Shown here: piece by piece, positions 6,808 through 15,225 of the stretch
How positions within the stretch are numbered: position 1 is the stretch's first letter
Layout of the letters: every line of letters begins with the position of its first letter
DNA from: Pontibacter sp. FD36
GTDB taxonomy: Bacteria; Bacteroidota; Bacteroidia; Cytophagales; Hymenobacteraceae
Assembly: GCF_015686655.1 (NCBI RefSeq)
Contig: NZ_JADPMP010000015.1
Span: 1 to 64,000, forward strand
Direction of reading: 5' to 3'
Length of the DNA stretch: 64,000 bases
Program-made: the position numbers and the translations under genes
The notes under the pieces: model-generated
Database searches by the model: none
Told to the model about the DNA's origin: nothing
The model's input: the letters and a program-made list of their open reading frames with translations, nothing else

Positions 6808-7640
6808 TGGCAATACTTGAACGGCTGTACGGAATAGAGCCAATGGGCTGCATTGTGGGTGTGGCAATACTTGAATGACCCATTGCTACTGAGGCAATAC
6901 TTGAACAGCTTTAGAGAAGCGTGGCAATACTTGAACGGCTTGAGACAATACTTGAGCAGGTAAAACAGCTATTATTGAGGGAAATAGCCAATTTGTGGCG
7001 ATACTTGAACGACTTGAGACAATACTTGAATGGATTGTGGAAATACTTGAACGGTTCCGGCTACTGAGGCAATACTTGAACGGCTCTGAAAGAGTGTGGC
7101 AATACTTGAACAGTAGATATTCCCTTGGCTTAAGAAGGCATCCATAAGGTAAAAGATCGATTCGATACATTAGACCCGCCGCTTCATATGGCTTGCAGTA
7201 ACGCAACCTGTCAAGAGCCCTTCAGAAAGTACGCCTGTGGCATGCTGGAGACATTCGCCAGGAATTTCTATCATTATTCAAGTGCCTTCGTTAAGTCTCT
7301 GGACAGTAGAGACAAATCGTTCCTGCGCATAATGCCGATTCTCTCCACATTGCACGTTATAGAAGAATTGACTGCCCAGCTTGTCATACACTACTTCGAT
7401 AACACTGCCTCTTTGGTCACCTAATCCCGTGAGCGTACCGCTTACTTCTACATCTTCTCCAAGTCTGTATTTTGCAAAAGTCATATCTCATCCATATATT
7501 AGATTGGTTCTTTGTGTCTCGCATGCGTGGCAATACTTGAATAATAGGCTGAAACACTTCCTTATAGCCCTTCCTGAGGCAATATACTGAGTTTTCATCT
7601 GGACTCTAGCTCTGCCCTGCGTGACAATACTTGAACAGCT
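6808..7640 (+). repeat. iteron array, probable plasmid replication origin
   Basis: Copies of a repeat with consensus GGCAATACTTGAACGGC lie in one orientation. The CAATAC core starts at 6811, 6865, 6895, 6925, 6946, 6999 (one change), 7020, 7041 (one change), 7070, 7100, 7531, 7580 (degenerate) and 7625. The main cluster is 6808-7116, and the last copies sit next to the 3' end of the initiator gene. Spacings within the main cluster are 54, 30, 30, 21, 53, 21, 21, 29 and 30 bases. Such iterons are bound by Rep proteins of theta-replicating plasmids. The AT-rich stretch at 6500-6800 could be the unwinding region. Confidence 0.85.
7278..7484 (-). CDS. small hypothetical protein inside the origin
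   Basis: This 68-residue protein has an SH3-like beta pattern: YRLGEDVEVSG, DQRGSVIEVVYD, FFYNVQC and HYAQERFV. It lies between the main iteron cluster and the outlying iterons, in the same direction as the rep gene. No family is recognised. It could be a copy-control or accessory replication protein by position only. The balanced residue use and regular strands suggest a real gene rather than a chance frame. Confidence 0.5.
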   Translation of the reverse strand: MTFAKYRLGEDVEVSGTLTGLGDQRGSVIEVVYDKLGSQFFYNVQCGENRHYAQERFVSTVQRLNEGT

Positions 7641-7642
7641 TT

Positions 7643-8764
7643 TTAATTATCGTCGGAGAATAGACCTCCCCGAATAAGCTTTTTCGCCATTGCCAATGTG
7701 ATATCTTTGTTGTGCACCTTAAAGTATGCTTTGCAAAGCTCATTTGCCTTGTGCGTCAGGTCTGCGTCCGAATTAGTCAGCCAACGCTGAAAAGTATCTT
7801 TCTCTCCTGTGATCTGGACATGATTCCCATATGTATGGTGGAAAAGATCCCGCATACGCTCCAGCAGAGCAATGTAAAAGTTGTGATCCTCCTTCGCCTC
7901 CATAACCTCGTGGTACACGGAGAAGTCCAGACTAACCCAATAGAGCTCCTGGTACTTTTTAGTTGGATCTCCTTGAACAAAAGTATAGTCGAAAGGCAGT
8001 TTTCCTTTTTCCCGAATGTAGTCCAGTACCCTCTTCACACTTTTTTTCTTGAACCGAGGTTCCTCTGACTCAATATGGGCAACCGAGGCCAACAGATCTA
8101 TAGGCAACTTCGTGATGCGTTTACCTGAGCTAAGCAGCTGGTGACGCGTCTTGTAAAGGAAAATGTACAGGCTCTTACGCCCGTCGCCGCCACGCCCTTT
8201 TCCTACATGCTTATAGCCGTTGGTGTCAATGGTATAGTACCTGCGGAAAAACCCTTCCATAAGCTCATCCGATATTCGGACATCGTAAATCTTGATGGTG
8301 TTGGTATGTCTGTCGATGCTAACCTTAATATCCTTGAGAATGGCAAAGTTCTTCAGCTCTATCACCTTATCCTGATGCTTATACTCGTAGGAACGAGAGA
8401 AGATGATGTTATTGCTCAGCATGTGGAACAAGGCATAGTCAAAAGTGGTCTCAAACCTGTGACCGAAATATTCCGGCACTTCCGCTTTGGGGTTATTTTT
8501 GAACTTGGGGTGCACCTCACACAAAGTCTGCTTGTTACGTCCAGTCTCTTTGCAGAACTCTGAAAGCGTGAACCTCGTGAAACCGAAAAGGTCCTTTTTC
8601 ATTTTCCTCGAAATGAAGACGATGAAATCTTTCACAATACCGGCATCTTCATCAAAGGACTTCTCAATGTCTCTGATGTTATCGGCTACGCTCCTGTCAA
8701 TCCTACTTAGGAAGTAGGTCGGATCGCTTAAAAGGGCCTCAGAGGGTTTGTTCTCGTGTTGCAT
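7643..8764 (-). CDS. iteron-plasmid replication initiation protein (Rep_3/RepB type)
   Basis: The 373-residue protein looks like a plasmid initiator with two winged-helix domains. The first half includes FTRFTLSEFCKETGRNKQTL (a helix-turn-helix-like stretch at about 63-82), and the centre has GDGRKSLYIFLYKTRHQLLSSGKRITKLPIDLLASV. The basic middle region KKKSVKRVLDYIREKGKLPFDYTF and the iterons just downstream support the role: it would bind the repeats and recruit the host helicase. I recognise the type from layout and context rather than a single decisive motif. The ATG is at 8762-8764. Confidence 0.75.
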   Translation of the reverse strand: MQHENKPSEALLSDPTYFLSRIDRSVADNIRDIEKSFDEDAGIVKDFIVFISRKMKKDLFGFTRFTLSEFCKETGRNKQTLCEVHPKFKNNPKAEVPEYFGHRFETTFDYALFHMLSNNIIFSRSYEYKHQDKVIELKNFAILKDIKVSIDRHTNTIKIYDVRISDELMEGFFRRYYTIDTNGYKHVGKGRGGDGRKSLYIFLYKTRHQLLSSGKRITKLPIDLLASVAHIESEEPRFKKKSVKRVLDYIREKGKLPFDYTFVQGDPTKKYQELYWVSLDFSVYHEVMEAKEDHNFYIALLERMRDLFHHTYGNHVQITGEKDTFQRWLTNSDADLTHKANELCKAYFKVHNKDITLAMAKKLIRGGLFSDDN

Positions 8765-8909
8765 AAGTTACTATAAACAGGTACGGATTGGCAACTCAGC
8801 CACTGGTACAGTCCTTCCTCGTCCTTATAAGGAACGGGTTGATAAAAATCTTTGGGTAAGTTAAATATTTTCAAAGTTAACAATGTACAAAATATAAATC
8901 TTTACAGAA

Positions 8910-9146
8910 CTAACCTTTCTCGATTCGGATGCTGTACCCGACCTTCTGTAGAGTTTCCTGGGCTTTGATAAGCCTGGCCAAGAAGGTTTGCCTATAGCTC
9001 CCCTTCCCACGGCCAACGCCTTCATCCAGCTCTGCCAACTTCTCCCAGGTAAGGTTTGTCTCCTTAAACATAGCCTTCACCTCTGCGCTGATGTGGGTCT
9101 TAGCATCACACGCTGCACATGTCTCGCCTTGGTTGTTCTCACTCAT
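8910..9146 (-). CDS. small third protein of the Fic operon
   Basis: The 78-residue protein has an N-terminal CAAC pair and a mainly helical remainder (SAEVKAMFKETNLTWEKLAEL, YRQTFLARLIKAQETLQKVG). Its ATG overlaps the fic stop codon by ATGA, so it is translated with the toxin-like gene. I do not see the (S/T)xxxE(G/N) inhibitory motif of Fic antitoxins. It may still be the cognate antitoxin or a target adaptor. No family recognised. Confidence 0.6.
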   Translation of the reverse strand: MSENNQGETCAACDAKTHISAEVKAMFKETNLTWEKLAELDEGVGRGKGSYRQTFLARLIKAQETLQKVGYSIRIEKG

Positions 9147-9766
9147 AGTTTGAACCTGATAGATTGCTTATTTGATAACTCAACAGGCTCAAGGGCCTCC
9201 TTAAAGAGAGGGTAAAAAGGGGAGGGACCTTTGTTACCTACAGCAAATGAAGCCTGCTCTGCCTGTTGGTACTGCTGTGCCGAAACCTTGCGCCAGTCAA
9301 TTTCATACCCCGCCTGTCGGGACAAAAGGGAAAAGAAAACCTTTAGTGTTCTGGTGTTTCCTTCCCGAAAGGGGTGAATGGCATTCAGCTCCTCAAAAAA
9401 ATAAGATCCCTTCAATAGGAACTGCTCCCTATCCAGTCCCTTTAAATACCCTGCTGCCTTCAGCTCCTGGAGTAAGTGATTGGTATAGGGCTCAATCATA
9501 CGTGGCGCGGCATGTACGGCATTGCCTTTGGAGATCATCACACTCCGGAGCTCCCCTGCCCAAGGGTAGACGGAGCCAAATGTTTCCTTGTGGATCAGCT
9601 GCCAAAGCGTTAAATCAAACTTTAGCTGGCTGGGCAGTTTATCAGGCAAAGCCAGCACGTTATGTCTCCAGTGGGTAAGCTCTAATTTGCTTAGCTTAGC
9701 TGCGTCCCTGATGTCAAAATGATTAATCAGCACACTGGTGCCAGGATAGCAGTACCTGTCGTTCAT
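9143..9766 (-). CDS. fic: Fic/DOC-family AMP-transferase-like protein
   Basis: The 207-residue protein carries the Fic active-site motif HPFREGNTRT (residues 131-140) with the catalytic histidine, acidic residue and glycine-asparagine loop intact. The usual family segment FGSVYPWAGELR is at 63-74. Fic enzymes transfer AMP or another phosphate-containing group onto target proteins and often act as toxins. It is the middle gene of a coupled operon: its ATG overlaps the upstream stop (TAATG) and its stop overlaps the next start. No inhibitory (S/T)xxxE(G/N) helix is visible at either end of the protein, so control probably lies in a partner. Confidence 0.88.
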   Translation of the reverse strand: MNDRYCYPGTSVLINHFDIRDAAKLSKLELTHWRHNVLALPDKLPSQLKFDLTLWQLIHKETFGSVYPWAGELRSVMISKGNAVHAAPRMIEPYTNHLLQELKAAGYLKGLDREQFLLKGSYFFEELNAIHPFREGNTRTLKVFFSLLSRQAGYEIDWRKVSAQQYQQAEQASFAVGNKGPSPFYPLFKEALEPVELSNKQSIRFKL

Positions 9767-10176
9767 TACAGATACTTTAAGTTGAATACCTGAGTCATCT
9801 CCTCAGGCGTGATTTGCCCGTTGATATACAGTTCGTCTAGCACCTTGTTGAGCTCCTCCTCCTCGTAGCCCTCGCAGGCAGCTATGTGGTTTGTCTGCCC
9901 GAGTTGCTCCCTCCGTTCCTGGCGAACCTTTTCCGATACCACAGGCCTGTCTCTGTACTGAGATAAAAGCTGCTGTACTTTCTGCTCCCTGACCTCCTGC
10001 TGCACTGTCTCCAGGCTTCTGATCAGTCCGTTGAAGTACTCTGCTATAGTTCTGTGATTGCACCGGTTCGTAGCTTCTATGGCTTTGATGAAGTACATAT
10101 CGTCCACGTTGCTCTGGTCATAGTTTTCCAGTATGATCGTGGTCCCGTTCTGTAAAATGCCTTTTACTCTGTTCAT
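9766..10176 (-). CDS. first gene of the Fic operon, unknown function
   Basis: The 136-residue soluble protein is largely helical and charged, with a possible coiled-coil at 48-75 (RSLETVQQEVREQKVQQLL). Its C-terminus (ELYINGQITPEEMTQVF) resembles short antitoxin tails. It begins the operon, 50 bases downstream of an 18-bp palindrome, which is the position an autoregulating antitoxin would have. It has no recognised DNA-binding fold and no classical Fic-inhibition motif. The role as antitoxin is inference from gene order. Confidence 0.6.
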   Translation of the reverse strand: MNRVKGILQNGTTIILENYDQSNVDDMYFIKAIEATNRCNHRTIAEYFNGLIRSLETVQQEVREQKVQQLLSQYRDRPVVSEKVRQERREQLGQTNHIAACEGYEEEELNKVLDELYINGQITPEEMTQVFNLKYL

Positions 10177-10226
10177 GCTAACTCATAGTAATGCCTGTAC
10201 TAGTATACGAAATAGGCTTACCAAAT

Positions 10227-10244
10227 GTAACAATATATTGTTAC
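10227..10244 (-). promoter_or_regulatory. 18-bp palindrome upstream of the Fic operon
   Basis: GTAACAATATATTGTTAC is a perfect palindrome about 50 bases upstream of the operon's first ATG. It is a good candidate operator for toxin-antitoxin style autoregulation. Confidence 0.6.
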
Positions 10245-10444
10245 TTATGCAAATTAAATTATCCTTTCACTCCAGTCTCAAACTCCTACATTATCATAAG
10301 ACTACTAATCACTAACATATCTAAACTAGAGTCATCTAAGGCTAGAAGCAGTTCATCAAAAAAGGCCCTTTGTTCATGTAAATAAGTTGATACAAACTAA
10401 AGGTAGCGGTAAATTATTCTGTTATTAAATCTAACAGTGATACC

Positions 10445-10690
10445 ATGAACTGTAATTGCATTAGGGAAATCAAAGAGCAGGTAGAGCGGGAACTTATTAT
10501 GAAAGGCAAGAATGTTGTGGGGGTGACAGTGCCAACAGAACTTCTCATATGCGAGAACGAGAGGGGGGTGCAAGAAGTCAAGGCGGTGACATTCTCAGAG
10601 TTACACGTTCATCTCAAGGGGTTGGAACAACATCAGCAAGCCATATTTATACATAGCTACTGTGCGTATTGTGGCACCAAAGTTATGTGA
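10445..10690 (+). CDS. small hypothetical protein
   Basis: The 81-residue protein starts MNCNCIREIKEQVERELI and ends with a CAYCGTKV pair, so four cysteines in two CxC/CxxC motifs could bind zinc. It is followed after 8 bases by another small gene in the same direction. No family recognised. The even composition and tight pairing with its neighbour support a real gene. Confidence 0.5.
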   Translation: MNCNCIREIKEQVERELIMKGKNVVGVTVPTELLICENERGVQEVKAVTFSELHVHLKGLEQHQQAIFIHSYCAYCGTKVM

Positions 10691-10698
10691 TACGGGAT

Positions 10699-10953
10699 AT
10701 GCCAGAGATAGCGCTAGACAAAAGTACCTTACCCAAAGATGGACAGCATGTCAAATGGCTGGTATGGATAAATGACGTAGAGGCTATCTGGAAAGAAGGG
10801 GAGTATCTTGCCAAAGAGCAGCTGTTCATCAGAGGGCCATTTAATGGGAGTTACAGTTCATTATTAACCATAAGCGATGAAGACTTCGATTCCGCTTGGC
10901 ACGTGCTGAGATGGGAGGCTGTGAACAGCAGCATCACAGTGCGAGGTAAGTAA
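10699..10953 (+). CDS. small hypothetical protein
   Basis: I use the ATG at 10,699 (MPEIALDKSTLPKDGQHVKW), giving 84 residues; the frame is open ten codons further upstream inside the preceding gene. The sequence is rich in tryptophan and acidic residues and has no membrane segment. It resembles the many short phage- or plasmid-borne proteins of unknown role. It is probably co-transcribed with the gene ending at 10,690. Confidence 0.5.
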   Translation: MPEIALDKSTLPKDGQHVKWLVWINDVEAIWKEGEYLAKEQLFIRGPFNGSYSSLLTISDEDFDSAWHVLRWEAVNSSITVRGK

Positions 10954-11419
10954 GAAATATTTTCCAAAGGAGGTTTACGGAGACATTTTTATTCTCAAGG
11001 AAATATAAATTACATACCCAAAGAGTTGATCAATGTTCTGTAGGTCCGGCAGACTAACTTTATAATAGCGCTATTGAGCTCATACTAATAAAATTGCTTA
11101 AAACAGTTATTAAAAGGCAATCAGACCTGATAGCTAAGACTCTTTGTCAAACCCCACAGTTCCCAGAAATAATGCGAAGAAAGTCTTCCTAATAACAGGA
11201 GGGAATCATTGCACCAATAAATCTTAAGCTATTATTAGACCACTGGCATTATACGTTATAGTCAAGTATCTAAATAAAAGAAATAAATAATATTTATTAT
11301 ATATGGCTCAATATTTAATACGTAATAATTATTATTCATTACCTATTAAATATTAATTATGTGTTTTGTCTCTAATCTTGATGATAGTCACTAAACATAA
11401 GTAATTATATTATTGAGCC
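10954..11419. other. AT-rich intergenic stretch
   Basis: No gene is visible in this 466-base stretch. Bases 11,278-11,360 are almost pure A+T with nested palindromes (for example TAATAATTATTA) and resemble bases 835-919. It separates convergent genes, so these sites are unlikely to be promoters for either neighbour. Confidence 0.5.
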
Positions 11420-12625
11420 TTATCTAAACGAAAGACTTCGCTGAGCCTCCATTAAAGAAGCATACTTCTCCTTATCCAGTGTTTTGATCAACTCATGCAA
11501 AAGCGAATAAGCAGAGTTTGGTTGAAGCAGATCCACCTCCTGCACACTGTTCACCATCAACTTTCGGTTACAGATATTGATGCGGTTAAGCATCGGGACA
11601 ATGCTGTTGAGGTAGCGGTTATAGAAGCCAGCGATATCCTCCACGCTGTCAGGAAGCTTATAGCCTGACTTACCTTGGATACTTGCGATAAGCACCCCGT
11701 TGTCGCGCAGGTGTTGGACACAAACCCGCAGCTGCTGCTCCGAAAAGGCCGGAAATCTCCTTTTCATCTTTTCGATGATTTCCCGTTTCTCGATGAGGCG
11801 GTCAGGCGCGGTGCGGAACATCAGGTACAGGTACTGCAACACGGCAAGCGCCTCCTCCGAAAGGCTGTTTCTCCCAGAGAGTGCCTCTTGTACGGACTCC
11901 GAGGCTATTCTTCGTATAAGGTGGTTCTTCTGCCGGTCTTCGGGTGTAGGGGAGAGAAGATAGTCTGTTCTTTCAAAAGGGAAAAAATCAATGAACGTAC
12001 GGTCGTGCAGCAGATCGAACAGGGCAGATGCCTTTTCGTGGCTGTGACTGGTACAGTAAATCTTGCCTAGGCAGCCAGAAAGAAAATCTGCCAGCTGCAC
12101 CAGGGGCTCCTCTGCCTTATCCTCGACCAGGCGGTAAGAGCGCTCCGGCGTAAACAGATCCCGCTGGATTACCTTCGTTTCAATGTAATGGTGCAGGCTG
12201 CGCCGAAACTCTGGCCAGCCAAGCTGATCGGCATGAATCGAGAAAGCAGTGAAGTTTTTGGGAAACTGCTTGAGGAAAATCCGGTTGAAGTATTTATAGA
12301 AGACATCATTATGATCAAAACCCGCTCCCTCCAGCTTGCTCTTGTTGATGACCATCCCCAGCACCACGAAGTCTAACTGGCGCAGCTCCCTTAATACCTC
12401 CAATCTTTTCCGGAAGCCCTTCTCATCATTGGGGATACGGCTGGACTTGATGGGTTGGCCTTGAAAGAAGCGTTGGCTGATCGTATCCCTTAGCAGCCGA
12501 GCCTGCTCCAGCTTCGTCTCATCCAGGAGAACAGCTGTCATAACAAAATGGGAGAAGGTACCGGCTTTATCCAGGTTTAGGCTGGCGTTTCCGAATTCAT
12601 CCAGAAAAATATGTACATGTTGCAT
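11420..12625 (-). CDS. DUF3800-domain protein with C-terminal winged-helix region
   Basis: The 401-residue protein begins with the DUF3800 signature MQHVHIFLDEFGN, continues with a family-typical FKGKI-like region (FQGQPIKSSRIP) and keeps the late motif LVQLADFLSGCLGKIY near residue 178. These acidic motifs define an RNase-H-like nuclease fold often found in phage-defence and mobile regions. Residues 240-330 (SEEALAVLQYLYLMF, FSEQQLRVCVQHLRDNGVLI) look like a winged-helix domain, an extension not present in most members. It lies 78 bases downstream of a serine recombinase on the same strand. Function unproven. Confidence 0.75.
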   Translation of the reverse strand: MQHVHIFLDEFGNASLNLDKAGTFSHFVMTAVLLDETKLEQARLLRDTISQRFFQGQPIKSSRIPNDEKGFRKRLEVLRELRQLDFVVLGMVINKSKLEGAGFDHNDVFYKYFNRIFLKQFPKNFTAFSIHADQLGWPEFRRSLHHYIETKVIQRDLFTPERSYRLVEDKAEEPLVQLADFLSGCLGKIYCTSHSHEKASALFDLLHDRTFIDFFPFERTDYLLSPTPEDRQKNHLIRRIASESVQEALSGRNSLSEEALAVLQYLYLMFRTAPDRLIEKREIIEKMKRRFPAFSEQQLRVCVQHLRDNGVLIASIQGKSGYKLPDSVEDIAGFYNRYLNSIVPMLNRINICNRKLMVNSVQEVDLLQPNSAYSLLHELIKTLDKEKYASLMEAQRSLSFR

Positions 12626-12703
12626 AGGAGGAGTATAGGGTGATAACTCTTATGCCACATAAGATACAAAAGATGAAGCACTTTCAATATAAATATAGTA
12701 AGC

Positions 12704-13393
12704 CTAAACTACGCTGGTGAGGGCATCCGTTTGAAGCTGCCCTTGTCGGATGTGAAGCCGCTGAACGGTGATGGCAAAGAATTTCTTCCCCCTGCGGGTG
12801 GTGAAGCCATGGCTGTTAAGCCGGTCAGCAATTTGCTGATAGGTCATATCCTTTTCCCGATACATCTGGATCAGTTCCGTGGCCTGTCGGTTGGCTTTGT
12901 GTGATGCTGCGTTCTCCTGTCGTATCTGAAGTCCTTTCGTCCTGGCTCCCTGGGTCAGGTTCTCAGGCGTACCCAAGGCAAAACCCTGTAGCTTCTTTTG
13001 CTGGAGCGCGGCTCTGGTTCTGGAGCTGATCAGTTCCCGCTCATGCTGGGCCAATACGGCGAAGATTCCGATGGTCAGAGTATTGGCATCGGGCATATCC
13101 ACAGCAAGGAAGTCCACGTGGCTGTCACGCAGCTTAAAGATAAACCCGGCGTTACGACTGAGACGATCCAGTTTGGCAATCAGCAATTGGGCCTGCTCCC
13201 GCTTGGCCAGGGCGATGGCCGCCTCCAGCTCTGGCCTATCGTTCTTCTTGCCGCTCTCCACCTCAATGTGCTCGGCAAGCAGCGTGTCGCCGGGCTTGAG
13301 GAAACCCTTCACCATCTCGCGCTGTGACTCCAGGCCCAGCCCGCTCTGGCCCTGCTTCTTGGTGGAGACCCGGTAGTAGGCCACGTACTTCAT
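12704..13393 (-). CDS. small serine recombinase (resolvase family)
   Basis: The 229-residue protein has the catalytic domain of resolvase/invertase enzymes: YYRVSTKKQGQSGLGLESQ with nucleophile Ser10, LLIAKLDRLSRN near residues 70-81, and the helix HERELISSRTRAALQQKK. The C-terminal helix-turn-helix (MTYQQIADRLNSHGFTTRRGKKF) binds the recombination site. Such plasmid-encoded enzymes resolve multimers or cointegrates. The perfect 38-bp palindrome 47 bases upstream of the start is the likely crossover or operator site. Confidence 0.9.
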   Translation of the reverse strand: MKYVAYYRVSTKKQGQSGLGLESQREMVKGFLKPGDTLLAEHIEVESGKKNDRPELEAAIALAKREQAQLLIAKLDRLSRNAGFIFKLRDSHVDFLAVDMPDANTLTIGIFAVLAQHERELISSRTRAALQQKKLQGFALGTPENLTQGARTKGLQIRQENAASHKANRQATELIQMYREKDMTYQQIADRLNSHGFTTRRGKKFFAITVQRLHIRQGQLQTDALTSVV

Positions 13394-13440
13394 CTTCGCT
13401 ACTCCTTATTCTATAGGTGAAACTCGGGGGCAAAGATAGT

Positions 13441-13478
13441 CATAACGTTTTACAAACGAGCGTTTGTAAAACGTTATG
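13441..13478. other. 38-bp perfect palindrome, candidate recombination (res) site
   Basis: Arms CATAACGTTTTACAAACG (13,441-13,458) and its exact complement (13,461-13,478) flank the dinucleotide AG. Serine recombinases cut with a 2-base stagger at the centre of such a site, and an asymmetric centre gives the site a direction. Additional res subsites are not obvious nearby. Confidence 0.7.
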
Positions 13479-14246
13479 AGTGCACAAAAGTGTGAAACTG
13501 CATCTGACGTTATCTACTGATTCACTAATTACTGTACCTTATTGTGCGAAGTGATAAGTAGGAGAGAGGCTTTTGTGAAAAATACTAGCTGGGTCGTTCT
13601 AGCTTTTTTCATTGCTTGTGTTTTGCTCGTGGAACATACATTGCCCTGGCAAAACAGGATAGTCGCGACATAGACTATACGCATATTGGCATCAGGGTTG
13701 GCTTTGACCTGAGCTTGTGAAATACATATGTAGTTATTTCAGCCTCTTCACGAACCTATACTTTGTGGGATATAAATTGAAAAAGTAGGAGGAGACAGGG
13801 GAGCAGGAATGCTCATATCTGACTTAGTGGCAGTGCTAAAACTCCCTACCTTGGGCAACATCTAATATGCTACTCTACAACACTCAGAAATAGTAGCTGC
13901 CGTCTGTCCAGGCTATCTTTGAATACGTCCACACCCAGAATAAAGGCATAGCATTTTATTTGTAGGGGCTATTCCATATCTTTTGACTGAATTACGCAAG
14001 CGACGGATCGACATCTTTATAATGGGCCTTCATGTATCGAAAATTTATATGCCCCTGCCAGCGGTTTAAAAAGAGCAACCAGTTTGACTAGGCTGTTAGG
14101 ACCATGGTCGCCTGGTTGTTGGGTCGTGCACTGGCTGCTCCAAGGTATAAAAGCAATACTCCTATACCTGGTAATAGGGTGCTGGGTGGATTGGAAAAAT
14201 TATATAGAGCTAAGCTAAAGGTTAGCAGTAAACAATAATGAATTAG
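13479..14246. other. 768-base region without a convincing gene
   Basis: No long frame is supported. A GTG-initiated 32-codon frame with one hydrophobic segment begins at about 13,575 after AGGAGAGAGG, and stops at once in sequence that may be the decayed end of an older gene (IGIRVGFDLSL then a stop in one frame). I cannot assign either. The stretch may be a scar of past integration next to the resolvase site. Confidence 0.4.
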
Positions 14247-15149
14247 ATGAAATTACCAAAGCGAATTGAGCAGCATATTAGTGAAACTGCCTCTTATAAA
14301 ATTTTCAGTAGCAAGATTCCAGATAATTGGATAATTAGAGATATTACAGAAAGAGACTACGGAATTGACTGTTATATCGAACTTGTAAATAAAGATAATG
14401 ATATTACAGGCAACCTGATTTCAATACAGCTAAAAGCAAAGCAAGGTATAAAATGGACTCAATCTATGCCAGTTAGGTGGACACTTTCTGGTGTAGATAT
14501 CGGCACAACGAATTATTGGTATAATTTTTCAGTTCCTGTTTTTATATGCCTAGTTGATTTAGTCACTTCTGAAGTATTCTTTCAAAGTGTTAGTCAATAT
14601 ATAAAGAACAACTACTTTGAGTATAGCAAACAAGCTTCATTTAGTTATAAATTTGATAAAAATAATTTATTAGGTGGACACAATGGACTCCTCAACTTTT
14701 TACAACAATACTTTAGGGACAAAAGAAGAAGTGAGTTTGAGCAGAATGTAATAACGTATTTTGCACACTATAGCCAATATAAGGATTTTATTCTAGATAA
14801 CACGAATAGGGATATCTTTTTAGGGGTAGAGACTTCGAGAGTACTTTTTGCTAAACACTTTTACAACAACTTAAGATTTTTATCTGATTATTTAGGGATT
14901 AACTGGGACTTATCATCATTTAATTCTTATGAAAAAATTAGCCAAAGCCGTTTTGGTGATGATTATGACCTTTATGAGCAACAACTAGATGAAATCTTGA
15001 ATAGATTAGAGAAAAAGCTGATTCCTATACTAATTAAATTAAAAGAGCTAATCACAAAGGTAGAATCTGAATATTGGATGTTGTATGAAATGAAACTTTA
15101 CAATTTTGTGTCAAATGCAGATGAAAATGGTGAGTTTGCAGACTGGTAA
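14247..15149 (+). CDS. DUF4365-domain protein, putative nuclease
   Basis: The 300-residue protein has the DUF4365 pattern in its first 70 residues: WIIRDITERDYGIDCYIEL followed by GNLISIQLKAKQG. The Asp, Glu and QxK residues correspond to a PD-(D/E)xK-like active site. Members of this family occur in prokaryotic defence islands. The C-terminal 150 residues are helical and unfamiliar. Codon use is strikingly AT-rich (Asn, Lys, Ile and Tyr rich) compared with the neighbours, pointing to recent transfer. It stands alone, with 770 bases of non-coding sequence before it and a broken insertion sequence after it. Confidence 0.7.
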   Translation: MKLPKRIEQHISETASYKIFSSKIPDNWIIRDITERDYGIDCYIELVNKDNDITGNLISIQLKAKQGIKWTQSMPVRWTLSGVDIGTTNYWYNFSVPVFICLVDLVTSEVFFQSVSQYIKNNYFEYSKQASFSYKFDKNNLLGGHNGLLNFLQQYFRDKRRSEFEQNVITYFAHYSQYKDFILDNTNRDIFLGVETSRVLFAKHFYNNLRFLSDYLGINWDLSSFNSYEKISQSRFGDDYDLYEQQLDEILNRLEKKLIPILIKLKELITKVESEYWMLYEMKLYNFVSNADENGEFADW

Positions 15150-15225
15150 TAAACTTATATGTGAAGGTTCAACAGATTCTATACATTTTCGCATTTTATT
15201 TAATCTAAATAACTCAAGTTGCGAT

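Noticed and set aside
6808..7640. Repeats as a CRISPR or REP array
   Set aside because: The repeat is short, the intervals are as short as a few bases, and a plasmid initiator gene is adjacent, so iterons explain it better.
13575..13672. GTG-initiated hydrophobic mini-protein
   Set aside because: A purine-rich site precedes it, but 32 codons with one hydrophobic run is not enough evidence for a gene.
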